A stretch of 64,000 bases of DNA from Symbiodinium kawagutii (GCA_009767595.1 VSDK01015343.1:499660-563659), one strand, 5' to 3'; counted from the first letter of the stretch, positions 1 through 13,531 are shown. Numbers and translations: made by a program. The notes: generated by a model from the letters alone, not told the origin.

Positions 1-821
1 CACAACATGCCAAAACACAGGAGTCATTCCACATTCATCACTTGGGCATACCCTCTCATTGATGCTGTTTTACAAAGCTGTTTTCCACGACTTCCTGATG
101 ATTGACAGCTTTGCATAAATGCCGCTGTCTGATTCAATCATGATTTTCAGAAAGCAGCTCTGATTGAAAATGCACAAAATACAATCATACGACTATTGAA
201 AACTCAGTAGTACTCGTTTTCCTGTACTGTGATGATCCATACCGCGTGACCCACCGCTGGAAAATCATCCTGGTACAGGGTACAGGGTACACCCCTCAAA
301 GCCACCTGCGCTGCGAAATGGATGGGCAGCTCTGACTTGTAGGTCTCAGGGGCGCGGCAAATGGCAAAGGTTGAAGGATTGATGCATGGAAGAACTGTGA
401 ATACATGGACTAATGGTTGAGTACTGATATAGGATCAACTGATATAGGATCATTCCTGATTGTTTTTCAATCATTTAATTGTTGAGTATCCATATTTTGA
501 TGACATGGCAAAACATCATTCATGTTTTTTATCATTGATGCTGGCAAGAGGTTGATTATGGTTCATTGATGCTTGTGAATCAACGCGTCATGATTGATAG
601 ATGGCTAAAGTGCATCACTGCCAACAGTACAGCTGGCCGTGGATTGGAAAATTGATCTTCATAAATAAATACATGGAAAAAATAAATACAGTAAATGCAC
701 ATAGCCATTTTGGTGATACCGTGCTCTGCGAAGGCAATGTGCGCTAGCCGCTAGCCGATCCAATTCTTGACGCAGCCGCTGTTGAAGAAAAGGAATTCCA
801 CTGAGAGATGGGTATCTTGAT

Positions 822-958
822 ATGGCTCTTTGTCAAAACCCTGTACCCCTGGTTCCATCTGGTTCCCCCATCATTAATTAACCATTGTTTTCCCTTTAGT
901 TTTGCTGGCTATCATCCACCATTATTGATGGTTAATATTGACCTATAGCCTATAGCCA
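822..958 (+). repeat. MITE-like family A, copy 1
   Basis: Inverted ends related to TGGCTATGGGTCAA/TTGACCCATAGCCA, with the internal block CTGTACCCCTGGTT and ATCATTAACCATTG. Slightly longer than the other copies because of small internal duplications. Confidence 0.75.
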
Positions 959-979
959 TATTGGTTCGTGACACCTGTG

Positions 980-1085
980 GGATCCTGGTGGTGACAACAT
1001 CCTGAGCAAGCGCCCCTCCAGCTGCCCAAGGAACGCTGGCAATGGTGACGTCTGCACGCATCTGGACAGGTTCAACACCACGCAG
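980..1085 (-). CDS. Exon-like segment, unidentified
   Basis: The frame gives RGVEPVQMRADVTIASVPWA then AGGALAQDVVTTR. Coding-like composition, no family recognised. Possible acceptor CCAG before MRADV. Confidence 0.35.
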
Positions 1086-2393
1086 CAATTTGTTGAAGAT
1101 GACAAACATGCATAACTGCACAACCATCAACAACCGAATTGCCTGGCAACATGTCATGGATGAAATTGGACAATGAGATTACAGCAAGCCTGCATAATTT
1201 TCAACTCTCTTTTTTTTGTTCTGTCTCTCTCTCTCTCTCTTTCTCTGTCCATTGCCAGCCACTTTCACTTAAATAAAATAAACACTTGAACATTGAAAGG
1301 CCCTACATCAAACAACATTCAATCACTGTGGTTGCAACTGCGGTGTCGCAAAAACCTCAGAGGCGATTCTTCCTACAGGTCTACAAGAACATACTGGATC
1401 CATGATGACCATTTCAAGTAGCTGCTGTCGTCACGGTGAATTTCCAGCCTCCAACAGAAAGGCAACCATTTCTGCATTGCCTGCAGCTGAATGACGTGAC
1501 CAAATCATTGTGACATGGCTGGACCACCTAGCCGCGCTCGCTGGTGTGTACGACATGTCAAGAGCTGATCGTGATGCAAATTCTGATGCTTATGCTGCTG
1601 ATAATCACAATGCCAATAAGAATGTATAATCAATCATTCATGTTGTGCAGCGGTGGTGATGCTTATGAAGATCATTCTGAGATGATCCGCGATCACAAGC
1701 CTTGCCGACATGTTGCACTGAATCGAAAGGAGACGGCTTGATTTATCTTTTCTTGTTGCCGGTGTTCCAAGAATGATGCCACAGTATGAGCCTCATTAAG
1801 TTGAGAGACCCATTGGCTGTTACCAAACAAATCAAAGGACCGGGCTGAAAATGGGAAAAACGATTGGACAAGAGTCAAAAAAATGGTGCCGCACAAGGTT
1901 GTGAACAAGGTTAACCCCCCCAAAAAAACTATGACGCAACAAATGCGTAGATGCCACGTTTCCACACACAGTTTTTTAAATGCAAATTCGCACATGAAAA
2001 TGCCAACATGTTTTGCGCATGTGTCACATGCGCATGCACATGGGAAAAACATGTGCGAATTGTTGCAATTATACAAATTGAAACATATTTCTTACTGATC
2101 TTACTGTGTCATGCGCATTCAGAGTTTTCTGGCTATGGGGTGGTGGTAATCGTGTGCCCCGTAAAGTCTTCGGGACGTTTGCCTGCCCATTTTTTTGGGT
2201 CTGGAGGAAAATCCGTTCCTATCCTTTCCTGGTCATCGCTGTTACTGGCCGTCGTTCGTTAACTTATGTGATCTGTTGAAGCTGAAGAAAAACCAAACAC
2301 TGCCTCGAACCATTCGGTTTCAAAAAGTATGGAGCACAGCTTGCACTTCTGTCGCTGCCGACATCTAGTGACCACGGAAACTATGGGAAACCT

Positions 2394-2435
2394 CCTGCCC
2401 ATCTCACCTGCTGCAGAGGCGACGTGCAAAGAAGT
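2394..2435 (-). CDS. Ankyrin-like exon
   Basis: QGYTSLHVASAAG ahead of a GTGAGA donor matches the G-x-T-x-LH-x-A-x-x-x-G turn and first helix of an ankyrin repeat. The rest of the repeat was not found, so this is a short hit; it may belong with the other minus-strand exons. Confidence 0.4.
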
Positions 2436-3293
2436 GTATCCTTGGTTGCACAAACATGGCGCAAAGCTCATAAAATGAGCCATGTATGCCATTGACATTC
2501 ACCCACTAGAAGCTATTAGACTCAATCGTTCTGTTTTTTCAGATGAAAGAGATTATTGAGACATTCTTATAGGTTATCATGAGCTAGAGATGTTTCATTT
2601 TAGATTGTAGGTGGAATTGCTAAATTTGTTAAGCAGGACTGGGTGGATCAACATCACCACGCTGATTCACCCAGCAAGTGTCAAACGCGAAACCTTGCGT
2701 TTGGCAAAAAACGGGCACGGTCCTTTGAACAGTAGGTATACAATGTGCACTTGACACACAACTAACAAAAATGTCAATACAAGATCAATGCCAACATAAA
2801 ATACAACACCAGCAAGCGCAAGCGTTCACCGAAATGACTTTTACTTCTTCTTTGTCATTGGTCAAATCATTCCAAGCAAAGAGCCGGTTCAGTATATCAA
2901 AAACAGCCAACAAAGCCTATATCTAATTCATTGCTCACTAACATAAAGACAATAACAATGTAATGACAGCATTGTCAAGGAATCACGCTCTGAACAAAGC
3001 ATGCGCATGTAAACAATTCAGTTTTGCAGCCATAGAACAATTTGCAGGCACACTGGTTAAAACAAATTGCAAAACTCACGGGTTTCCAAACCCTACTAGC
3101 ATTGGCACAACAAATATAAACTAAAGATCGCAAATTCAACCAGCATATTTACGGGATGTGTGTAAGTAGGTGCATGTATGTGCGGATGTACATATGTCTG
3201 CGTCTGAATGCATGCACAGGAACAAACATTTCCCAGTGAGAATGTTATGTTCTGTAAGGTAACATCTCCAAGTTTCATCAGCTAGCTACAGAA

Positions 3294-3403
3294 AGGAGCA
3301 CTTTCTCACGATCTATGCTGAGAACACGGCCGTGAATACTGCGCTGATTCACATCCTGCAGGCCGTGCTATCGCGGACCCTGAAGGGACGGCTGTCTGTT
3401 TGA
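3294..3403 (+). CDS. Terminal-exon-like segment, plus strand
   Basis: HFLTIYAENTAVNTALIHIL then QAVLSRTLKGRLSV and TGA at 3401. Codon use is good. It lies among minus-strand exons, so a separate small gene or a chance frame is possible. Confidence 0.35.
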
Positions 3404-4292
3404 CTCGAGTCTCGGAGTTTCAGCGAAGCACCGAATATCTGAAACTGATGCACATGTATGTAATCGTATGTATATACACTTAATCAAGTGTATGCATCTA
3501 TGTAACCATGAGCCACAAGCACACTTGTGGCTCTACGTCGAACCTTGGTGTGCAATTTTATGGCATAAACTCTCAAACTTTCATAACCCGCTTACCCATG
3601 TCACCAGCTCAATAGCTAACTTAACGCTGCAGAAAATGCAATGTGGTGGTTGGTATGGCTGGACCACCAACAAGGATCCCACAATGTTTAATCAATCTTC
3701 GCCCCATTGATTCACTAAGATTACCCCGTCGCCAATTCTAACGGCGAAGCAACGCAAATGATTGTGAACCATCGCCGATGCCATCACCATCAATCATCAC
3801 TCAACACGTCGACATCGTTGAGGCGTCCTCAATGCTATAGCGGCTAAGCAATGCGCGTATGGTGTTTCACCAGCATGCAAAACAAATCTGTGAAGGAACC
3901 AGTGGCCGGGCTGTTGGTCAATGCCCTGTTGCTTACTGGCTCAACACATTGGTTAGTATCTATGTTGGCGAGTGCCACCTTGAAACCATGAACCAACCAC
4001 CTTTTGACCATACTATATCAACTGTCGTTTTTTTGCATTAACCAAATTCTTAATTATGACCCATTGTCCTGTGAACATCAACCTCGCACCATGAATGTTG
4101 CTTGGTTCACCGGGTTGCTGAGAAAACCAACCAAACGAAACCAGGCAGGTTCCAAATATTTTCGAAAAAAATCAAAAAAAATCAACCAGCAGAAACCTGG
4201 CTGTTGGAAGATGTTCTAACCCACCACATTCCAGGGCTTTCCCAGGTCGCTGCTCCACCGTTGTGCGACGTGACCGTATGACCCGCGGGGGT

Positions 4293-4371
4293 TTCCGGAG
4301 GCGTCGCTCGGGCAGTCCACGGCCACCATGCGCTCCAAGGCTGCGGGCTCTTCGTTCTGCAAGCGCAGGCC
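4293..4371 (-). CDS. Exon-like segment, unidentified minus-strand gene
   Basis: After TTCAG the frame reads GLRLQNEEPAALERMVAVDC, with strongly G/C-ending codons. The donor is unclear. Confidence 0.45.
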
Positions 4372-4380
4372 CTGAACCCA

Positions 4381-4433
4381 GGGACCCACCAGGCACCCAC
4401 CAGGCACCCACCAGGGACCCACCAGGGACCCAC
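4381..4433 (+). repeat. 11-12-bp tandem repeat CACCCACCAGG
   Basis: Five units, next to the acceptor of the minus-strand exon starting at 4371. On the minus strand it reads CCTGGTGGGTG. Confidence 0.9.
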
Positions 4434-4790
4434 GGTGACACCCTGATGTGCTGAGCCATGAATCAGAAGTCAATAGATTCAGCTAATCAATCTATGATGG
4501 TGAATCTATTTAAGGTGAACCTTGATGACTCAGCTATGTAACCAATATCATCCAATATCAGGAAAACAAGTAGTAGTACATGTGAATAATGAACAAAATG
4601 GAAGCCCAGGTTGATAAATTAGTCATGCTTCAATACTGGTTAAGCATCATTTGTTACGAATCATCGTTCACAGTCTTGAGTCTTGAGCCTAAAATCGCAG
4701 ACCGGGGAGAGTCTACAACTCTTTATGGTGAACGAGTTCCATTCAGCATGTGGAATAACAATTTATCAAAATTGCGCGAGAAATGCAATA

Positions 4791-4866
4791 CTGGTTGAGG
4801 GCTTCAAGCCCTGTGAAAAAGATCAGTCAACCAACCATTTGTTAAAGAAATGTTTAGAACCACCAT
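4791..4866 (+). repeat. MITE-like family B, degenerate copy 7
   Basis: CTGGTTGAGGGCTTCAA at the left, the core CAACCAACCATTTGTTAA, and a damaged right end (AGAACCACCATG). Confidence 0.5.
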
Positions 4867-4993
4867 GTTCTATGAAACCATGTTTCCTTATTCACCATTG
4901 GTTAATAATTGATAGGAAAAAAATGTTTGAAACAACCATCGAGAATAGGATGCAACCAATACACTCAGCGCCCTGAAGAGTTGGGATGTCCAC

Positions 4994-5053
4994 CTGGATT
5001 GACGCGGACGCCGCAAACACCCCCGCCTTTCCGCTCAACTGCAAGGCGTAGGC
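4994..5053 (-). CDS. Exon of an unidentified minus-strand gene (c)
   Basis: Exactly 20 codons between CCAAG and CAG/GTGGAC: AYALQLSGKAGVFAASASIQ. Small-residue-rich; not recognised. Confidence 0.5.
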
Positions 5054-5481
5054 CTTGGAAACAGAGTAGCAATGAGCAACGAATCCAAGGAACATGGGAA
5101 CATCAATTAGTGGTTTCTCAAACCAGTTTGGGGACCCTAAAGTTATGGTTGGTTATGGTTGGTTTATGGTTCAAATTGGATGGCTTAGGGTGTATCCCTT
5201 TTTTGGAAAAAGAACAATTGCTGAAGCAGGTTGAACCAATAAATGCTGCACTAGTAATTACTTGATGACTACTTTGCTTTTGACTGTTAGCTTCTATGCT
5301 CGCCCTGCTGACCCAGTCAGTGATCAGTTTAACAATCAAACTAGTGTTGGTGATAAGTCAAGCCAGTCTCTTAAAAGACCTAAGTCTGACATACTCGCTT
5401 GAATTCAAATGAACGTAAATTTAAGAAACTGGTATCTAGCAATCATCCAACTAACTTTTCAAATCTAGTCAACATCACCAA

Positions 5482-5600
5482 TATGGCTGGGGGGCAAAGC
5501 CCTGTACCCCTGGTTGCCCCATCATTAACCATTGTTTCCCACTATTATGGTTGGTCGTTATCCCCTATTATTGTTGGTTGATATTGACCCACAGCCATAT
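5482..5600 (+). repeat. MITE-like family A, copy 2
   Basis: Same inverted ends and internal CCTGTACCCCTGGTTGCCCC block; flanked by AT-rich ATAT. Confidence 0.8.
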
Positions 5601-5654
5601 CGCTTTGAGATATTATGATCCACTGGCTCAATCAACCACCAATGTAGGATCAAC

Positions 5655-5743
5655 TTTGCATTGCCGCAGTGCTTCACGGGTGTCTCCAAGAAACCGTCCA
5701 CGATGCAGCTGGAACAGGCTCGTCCCAAAAATCGCGGGGCTTG
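5655..5743 (-). CDS. Exon-like segment, unidentified minus-strand gene
   Basis: Open coding-like frame reading PAIFGTSLFQLHRGRFLGDT then REALRQCK. Limits uncertain and phase does not connect directly to the exon at 6664. Confidence 0.4.
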
Positions 5744-6663
5744 CTTGATGACAATATGCAAAGGACACATAAAATCATTAGGAAATAATATATTAATATA
5801 TTAATATATATATATATATATCTATACACCCTTGGTTTTTGATGGTCAAACCCTAGGGTTTTGATGGTAAAAACCTAGGTTTTTGATGGTTTTTGCTGGT
5901 TAAAACCCGGGTCTAAAGTTCAAACCTTGTGGTTGTTGATGGTAGAACCCTTGGTTTTTGATGGTTGTAGGCGCCAAGGCTTTGCATCCCACATATCGGC
6001 ACTGAATCTGCAAAGCATAAAACACAAGGTGAGTAGGCTGGTGCCTACTGTCAATTAGGAAAGCAATGTAAATGACATGAATCTAAGGAAAAGTTGCGTA
6101 ACTGAATCATTTTTTTCAATTAGTGAATGTAACTGAATCATCATGAATCATCATTAGGAAAATAATGAATTGTGGCATGTAATCCATGTGCGTAACAGTT
6201 TATGGAAAGTAATATGCCAATGACCGTACATGACATCAATGCTATATACCTAGCAAGATAAGAAACAATATACGCAGCATATATTTGCACACACGTTTGC
6301 ATGTAATACTTTGCATGTAGGGAATTGTGGCAAATGGAAGAAAAACATGCATAACATGCACCAAAATAAGTACATGTACAGGACTCGTGAATAAACATCA
6401 CAAAGTGCACAAATGAGCGATGCCAAAAGCTGCCGCCCAAGTGTTGGTTATGGGTGAGAACCGGCATTTTCCGATCCACGAGGTTGTAGTAATTCACCAA
6501 ACAAGTAGGCTGACCAAATACCAAGCAGCTAAAGTTCCACATGTACCTCCAGCTTACCAAGAATCACATGGGATGACCATGCAGCGGGTATGCCATGGAT
6601 GTGGCACATTCACCTCACCCCCCAGCTGGGCCCATCCACGAAGATCCATGGGCACCAAGGCAC

Positions 6664-6786
6664 GTAGGGAATCGTTTCCTCTGCTCGACGCACTGAATGA
6701 ACCGACTCCTGCAACTCGATTCGCATGGCCTCAAGGGTGCAATGATAAGCCCAAGACGGGTCATTCAGAACGGAAATCCAAGGCAA
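6664..6786 (-). CDS. Exon of an unidentified minus-strand gene (b)
   Basis: 41 codons in phase 0 between GCAG and a GTGCCT donor; contains NDPSWAYHCTLEAMRIEL then QESVHSVRRAEETIPY. Good codon use; not recognised. Probably the same gene as exon (a), with a 239-base GT-AG intron between them. Confidence 0.6.
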
Positions 6787-7025
6787 CTGCTTAGTTTAGC
6801 CTTCCAATCCTTTGCAAATATCAAGAAATCATCAACTCATAAAACAATTAACAATCATATCGAAGAATGCCCTAGAAGTCCGAAGAAAATAATGTACCCA
6901 GCTAAATCAAGCTACCTGCCCTAGGCCGCTTCTTTTAACCATGGAGAAGCGCAATGCAAACCATTTCAATTGGACCCAGCCACATATGATCACACCTTCG
7001 CAGGACCCGAAACCCTTTCGACCAC

Positions 7026-7097
7026 CTGCAGAAACTCTTCATCTGGCCGCGGACCATCATAGTCCACCCTGGGCCGCTCTGGCTCGAGCAGGGTTCG
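7026..7097 (-). CDS. Exon of an unidentified minus-strand gene (a)
   Basis: 24 codons bounded by CAG acceptor and CAG/GTGGTC donor; product TLLEPERPRVDYDGP then RPDEEFLQ. It ends in phase 0 and joins in frame to the exon at 6664-6786. Acidic, proline-rich; no domain recognised. Confidence 0.6.
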
Positions 7098-7131
7098 CTG
7101 CACAAACATTACACTCGATAAAGCGATTGCT

Positions 7132-7203
7132 CGATAAGCCAACCAACCAAGCGACCAACCAACCAACCAGCTAGCCAACCAACCAACCATAGCCAACCAA
7201 CGA
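7132..7203 (+). repeat. (AACC)n repeat
   Basis: Runs of CAACCAACCAAG type with a few breaks; about 50 bases upstream, in transcript direction, of the minus-strand exon 7026-7097. Confidence 0.9.
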
Positions 7204-7357
7204 AACATGCAGAGTCAACATGCTGATTGCTGGCCAATCAGAATTTCCATACCGACCCGCTGAGGTTCGCAACACTGCTGCCGGAGTTTCCTGGTGACGT
7301 GCAATTGCTGAGGTGGCCAACTGGTTGCAGTCAGAACAATGGCTAATGGTAGATCCA

Positions 7358-7481
7358 TATGGCTATGGGTCAATCTTAACCAACCAACTAATGGGGGATT
7401 TCCAGTGGAAATCAATAATAGGGAAAACAATGGTTAATGATGGGGGAAGGAGGGTTCCGGAGTTTTGACCCACTGCCATAT
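7358..7481 (-). repeat. MITE-like family A, copy 3 (reverse)
   Basis: Begins ATGGCTATGGGTCAAT and ends TTTTGACCCACTGCCAT, with the family core in reverse orientation. Confidence 0.8.
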
Positions 7482-7868
7482 TAGTAACCCCCAAGGATAC
7501 TTCACTAGCTATTTGCGGGAAACTAGGGGTGGTTTTGACTATGTGGATCTACCATTACCAAAATTATCCAAAATTAACTTTAGAATGATGGCAATACAAA
7601 TGACTCATGGTTTTCTGAGTAACACTAAGATTGCTTCATGTAATTGAAAAGCACATGAAACAACATCAACATGTAAATGACTATGTCTTTGAAACCATGA
7701 TCAAGAGTCATGACGATCTGTACATGTGAAGCTAATCCGATCTTTTTGCTCAGTACGCACTATGAAGCACCAAACCGCGCCTCATTCTACACAGGTTTCC
7801 ATCCCCTTCTCTTGAGTTCAGCAAAAAGCTAGAGGCTTTTATAAGCCTCAAAAATGATACAAATCCTA

Positions 7869-8231
7869 TCAAATCCTCAACTCATGTTGGTACTGCTGGT
7901 AAGCAGCAAAGCACAGCATGCGGGTCCACAGTAGTGCCATATCAACAATGGACCAGGTCTCAGACCCACTGCACCATAAGTTCTGCAGCCCCATGTCTAA
8001 CACTGTGGTGGCGTCTCTCTTGAAACCATTGGGGACCCAGCTGTTGACGTAAAGAGTGTACTGTCTGGGAAGTGGTGACTTTGTTGGAGGTCCGTCATCC
8101 GTAAGAACATGTGACCTATGTGGATTCAAACGTGCCCCTGCTGAAGTGACAAGCGCACTCAGTTGCGCTGGAGCTGATGTGCAAACCACACTGCCTGCAA
8201 GCAACCAATATCTCCCGTGTTTTTTCAACAT
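7869..8231 (-). CDS. Open frame of 120 codons, unknown
   Basis: The second half (NGFKRDATTVLDMGLQNLWC) looks more protein-like than the first. It lies between the carrier stop and the next minus-strand exons. No family recognised; it may be a transposon fossil. Confidence 0.25.
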   Translation of the reverse strand: MLKKHGRYWLLAGSVVCTSAPAQLSALVTSAGARLNPHRSHVLTDDGPPTKSPLPRQYTLYVNSWVPNGFKRDATTVLDMGLQNLWCSGSETWSIVDMALLWTRMLCFAAYQQYQHELRI

Positions 8232-8759
8232 GATGGTTCAATCAAAGCTACGTCGTGCATCATCTCAATGCGTGAAGCATCCGTCTAATCACCCGGAGCT
8301 CCAGGCTTCCAGTTTACTTTGGCGCTGATCCATCCTTACTTTGGACATTTTGTTGCCGGTGGGCAGCAACCCCTCCATCTTTACTAGGACACTAGGAATT
8401 GTTTAAAGTATTGCTGACATCAGTTGCCCCCAACCCACCCCCCACCCCACCACAAAAAAACATCTATCATGTACCTTAGTGTGGCACCAGCCCGTAAACC
8501 TCCAATGACCACCAACCAGAACAGTTTATGATGCATCCACCTTTGAGGATTTCGCATTGACTGTGCCATGTAATCGTGGATGGCAGGTCATAACCCCGAA
8601 AACAGCAGCCAGCACCCACACGCACAAAACGTTTTCACCACCGTTCTGCAGTGCTGAGACCATGGGGCAACGTCTGCGGGATCGGGCAATGGATCTGTCA
8701 GTTGTGCCCCTGCCGAAGCTTCGGCTGCCGGATCTCGCTCTCCGAGGGATCCATTGACG

Positions 8760-11700
8760 TCAACGCATCTGCTGGACCTTCTGGTAGGCATACATCCCAG
8801 AACCGTTCGCCAAGCATGACCGCAGCAGCCTTCCGTGGAACCGGCGGGATGTGGACACCAGGGTTCGTTGACCACTGGGCTCTTCCTAGACGGTCAAATG
8901 TGATTGGATATGATCAATTGGTTCTTCCCCCTGGTGGGGGTAGCACCACTGCCTCCGCCATTCAATTGCAACAGGATAAAGCCTCAAGAAGCCTTGAACA
9001 TCTTGAACCCAATTCCAAAGTTGATGTCAAAAAGAACCCAAGTTGTTTTTCCAATTCTGTAACTTAGTGCTTGACCGTCATGGTTTGGTGCTACTGGGTG
9101 GCACAAAGGCTCTAAGCACATGAGTTTATCCAACAAGGGTGGTTCTCAACATGACTCTTGTGGTGTCTTTTGCGAGATGGGTAACCATCCAATAGGATTG
9201 TTAATGTCAACTAAATGATTATTTATAATTAATCTATTAGAATCATTGCCGGCACTAGTATTAGTCAATAGGCAAACCCACCAACTGAAGGAGTACACAG
9301 TTTTTTTGAGGGGGACAAACTCATATTTTTGATTCCCATGATCCAGCACAATCATAATCCACAGATCTGTACCTCAACACTGACCGCCGCACCCTGGCAT
9401 CAGCCCGCGGTAGAACCGCTGGCTTTTCCACGTGTCGATGAGGAGTTCAGCCAAACCTGGAGCTGGTGACACAGCTGAACCGGACGGCTGTGGAACAAAG
9501 TCTTGCAAAGAAATGCTATCTGGGGGCTTCTCAGGGGGGGAAGCAAAAAAGTGGCTGGTTTATGTTGGTTTATGACCATTCGTTTGTTTTTATCCGGCAT
9601 ATGGTCAATATTGGATGAGCTGGGGTTCCCCTACAGCTTGAGAAAACACCATTTGTTGACCGGTGGGCTTGGGAGACAAACAAGTGAGCAATCATTTTGA
9701 GCTCCAACCGTTGCACCAAGGCGTTGCCGCTTCGCCTGGTTTCGTAACAACTGAGTTGGTGCGTTGCTCGGCTGGTGCTCTTCATGTCTTTTCTAAGAAG
9801 CAACGGATCCCAATCCTCAGTTATTTGGCTGTGGGTCAAAACCCCGTACCCCTGGTTCCCCATCATTAACCATTCTGTCCCTATAGTTTTGTTGGTCATT
9901 ATCCCCCATTATTGTTGGTTAATATTGGCCCATAGCCATTTCAAAGGCTCGAATATCAAGACTCAACATTCTTTCCCTATAGTTTTGTTGGTCATTATCC
10001 CCCATTATTGTTGGTTAATATTGGCCCATAGCCATTTCAAAGGCTCGAATATCAAGACTCAAGACCGAGCTTGACCACGCATCCAGCGCTGCCCCGTGTG
10101 CCCGCGCCTGCTCTTTGCGATGTGTTGCCAAGGTTGACCTGGCATCAGTGTCAGTAGCAGGAAGAAATGGCAACGGTTGGAAGGGATTCGGTGTGAAATG
10201 AAATGTTTGCGATGACATGGTATGATAAGATATGGCATGGCATGATATCATACAATATGATATGAAATGATATGATATGACGTGGTGAAAAATGTTATGA
10301 ATGGTATGACATGATATGGTATGAAGTTCTGTGATATGATATGTTGGTGGGGCTGATCCAATCATGAGCACATGCCTCGCCTGTTGCTTTGGTTCAGCCA
10401 TCCCAGAATGTCCACCCCACTTAGAATTTGTCCCTTCTGTGTTCATTTGCAAGTCTCATCTAAGATTTGCCCTCCATTTTCTCGCTACCTCCTAGTACAG
10501 CTGGCATTCCCCAAAAATGAGAAACATTTCAACAACACCAACCAACATCAACCGACTATGGATATTCCAGGACACTGGAACACCTCCACAGACCCTGGCC
10601 TTCGGCTGACTTGGAAGGCTCCGGCTCTGCATTTGGCTCTTTACCACATCCAGCGGCCACGCGATGAGCCAGCCTTGGCTCATTCATGTATCATTCATGT
10701 TGCGTAGACCTGTTTCAGAGACCGTTTCCTGAGACACTAGTCTTTTTAATTCTGTATCTTGACATTGTAGGCAAACATCCCCAGGCTGGCCCGCAACCAT
10801 CGCGTAGACGTCTCGCAGCATCACAAACACTTTTGTTTCGTGAGACAAAATGGACATGTACCTTATCATTGTTTCTGTACGCAAACGCACAGGGTAGGTA
10901 AGGTAGGTACCTGGGGTGTGAGGGGGGGTTCATCATGCTTAGATACAAATCATGTGCACCGTGAAGTAACATATGTAACATGTTGTAAGTCTTGAAACCT
11001 TAACGCCCTGCACATCCCTGCACCATAAACCCTAGAAACAAAATATATAATGCGTGTCTGTGGGGAGTCATGTGTATACACAAATATAAAAATAGATACA
11101 TGAATAAACATATATATATATATACAAAAACCAGAAAATAGATAGATATATATATATATATCAAAAACATATAGAAATATATTATCATTAAACACTATGG
11201 TATAGATTCATCTATCTAAATTAAATAAATGAATATAAATAAATATATATATATATATTCATAAGTTATCCTGTGATGACAAACTACTCCATAGGATATT
11301 CTCAAAACATGCCCCAAAAGGTATCGATGATAATTGATACTGATAAAATCCGTGTGGGTGAACCAGGGTGTTTGTGGGTAGCATTATCATTTTTTTTATC
11401 ATCAGCTTTTTTCCAAACTTGATTCCAACTTCCAACAAATATCATTGCAAATAACGTCTTTGATCATTGGTATCACATCCTCAAATACTGATTCACTTAA
11501 TGGTTCCAAGCCAATAGCTGCCAGCAATCCAAACTAATCGGGATAGTTAGTTGGCACGAGCGGCAATGACACGATCCGAAATACAGCTGCTAGATTCTTC
11601 TTGCACTGGAAAAAAATAGCTATGTACAGTAGCAATATTTGTCAATGGACAATGAGCCGCTATTGGTAGTCACACTGAATGCCAAAATCAATAGACATCA

Positions 11701-13164
11701 ATCTGTCCATGGCACGATCACGCGGCTTTTCTGCACAAAGATTCACATAGGAAGGAACAACCATTTTTTGAAAGCCTACAACTACCAATCTTGCCCATCG
11801 ATTGTTGAGCTTCCAGCTCTGGTCCATAAGAGCAGCAGTTGTGAACTCATCCGCGAACCCATGCCCTCACATGTAAGCCCCCAATGGCGACATGTGACAT
11901 GTCACACTTGCGTTCAATCCCGGTCCAATTGCAATGCCAAAATCACAACCTAAAATGGAAGAAAGAAGCACCCATATATTTCAAGGGTAATGAGTGACTT
12001 TAATGCCTTATATTACACCTTGCTCTTCCTTAAAGATGCACATGGCAGCGGCGAATCATTCCAGCTATATGATTTGCCACGTCGTAAACCACTGCGAATA
12101 TCAAATAGAATGTTTCTCAAAATAAGGGTACCCTCAAATCATCCAGTTTAATAACCATTTAAAGCAAATAAACCAACCATTTTGCGATACCGCAATGCCG
12201 AGAAACTACCATATGTGGATGTGACCCCCCAGAGATCCCAACGCCGTAGCCAGGAGGCAGCAAACAGTGATACAGCTGCCCTGCAGAAATGGCCAGTGTT
12301 TCAAGCTGCCCAGTGCGGGCAGATTCGTGCGGTTCAATTTCTCCTCGGTCGACCAGTTGTCTCTACCGGTGAAGGGCCACTCCGGGGGCCCACTCCTGGC
12401 GCTAACCGTAAAGATATGAAGGACCGAAGTCACAATGGTGCTCAGGAGTCATAGGGGAAAATTCCTCAACAAAAATCGCTGAAAGTAAAATGTGTCATCT
12501 GATGGTATGATGAAGAAGGTCATGCCTGACTTGAAGACCCTCAAAGAATTGATGTATTGCCCAAAAGCTGAGATTCGAACGAATGGTCCAAAGACACCAG
12601 GAATCAGGTCAGATTTGGTCTGAGCGCAGCCATCGCAGTAAAATCCGCCACTAGTCTAACTGTCCATCGAACCTGTGGCCCGTGTTTGCCCATGATTGCT
12701 TCCAACCTTTGCGTTAAACATGAGACACACCATGATACTTTTACATTCCCATGTCAGGATTGGTGCAAATTGTGCATGGTTAAAACCTGGGTGCCCAAAG
12801 CAACCACACAAGCGACCAGTGGCGATCGTCGTCGAGATTCCAGCAGCACAAAAAACGTGGTGACCAGAATCATGTTCCTCCAACAGGTGGCCGAGAAGCC
12901 TCACAGGGGCTGCTGTTCCCCCAACTCAACTGGTCTGCTGGGAGAGTTGCCTGTCCAGAACAAATGGTATCACGTGCCTTGAATCTCAAGACATGTGCAT
13001 CTCATGCTTTTCCCATCACCATTTCCAGGGGTTCATATATTCTCCGAGACACCTGTGTTCGGACATGTTGGGTAGAATGGCCAAAAGCTCAACCCCTGAA
13101 CTGACCAATTTTGTTTCAGCTGTGAAATTCTTGCAGCACGATGCATTTGATGGCGCTTTGATGC

Positions 13165-13205
<41 letters not shown>

Positions 13206-13531
13206 CTGATGCTGATGCTGGTGGTGGTAGTGGTTTGATGGTTTGATGGTTTGATGGTTTGATGGTTCAATGGTTTGATGGTTTGATGGGTTGCTGATGA
13301 TGAATGATGAACACTTGATTTATGTCATCCGTGGCTTTTCATTAGTCAACCGGATGTTGATGTGCATGTCTTCCTCTTCATTCCTTTCAATTGTTGTTGT
13401 TGTTGTTGTTGTTGCTGTTGCTGCTGTTGTTGTTGTGGCTGCTGTTGTTGTTGCTCCTGCTGTTGTTGTGGTTGCGGTTATGGTTGTGGTTGTGGTTGTG
13501 GTTGTGGTTGTGGTTATGGTTGTTGTTGTTA

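Noticed and set aside
702..715. TAGCCATTTTGG, a 12-base match to the middle of the dinoflagellate spliced leader
   Set aside because: The flanking leader bases, above all the 3' CTCAAG, do not match, and no retrogene-like exon follows.
1693..2076. 127-codon minus-strand open frame
   Set aside because: Cys/Phe-rich sequence from ATGTG-type repeats with poor codon use; no motif.
12182..12454. Plus-strand frame with VFQAAQCGQIRAVQFLLG resembling an ankyrin repeat
   Set aside because: It lies antisense over carrier exon E7 (12262-12343), which fits its neighbours in phase and motif; the ankyrin look is probably chance.
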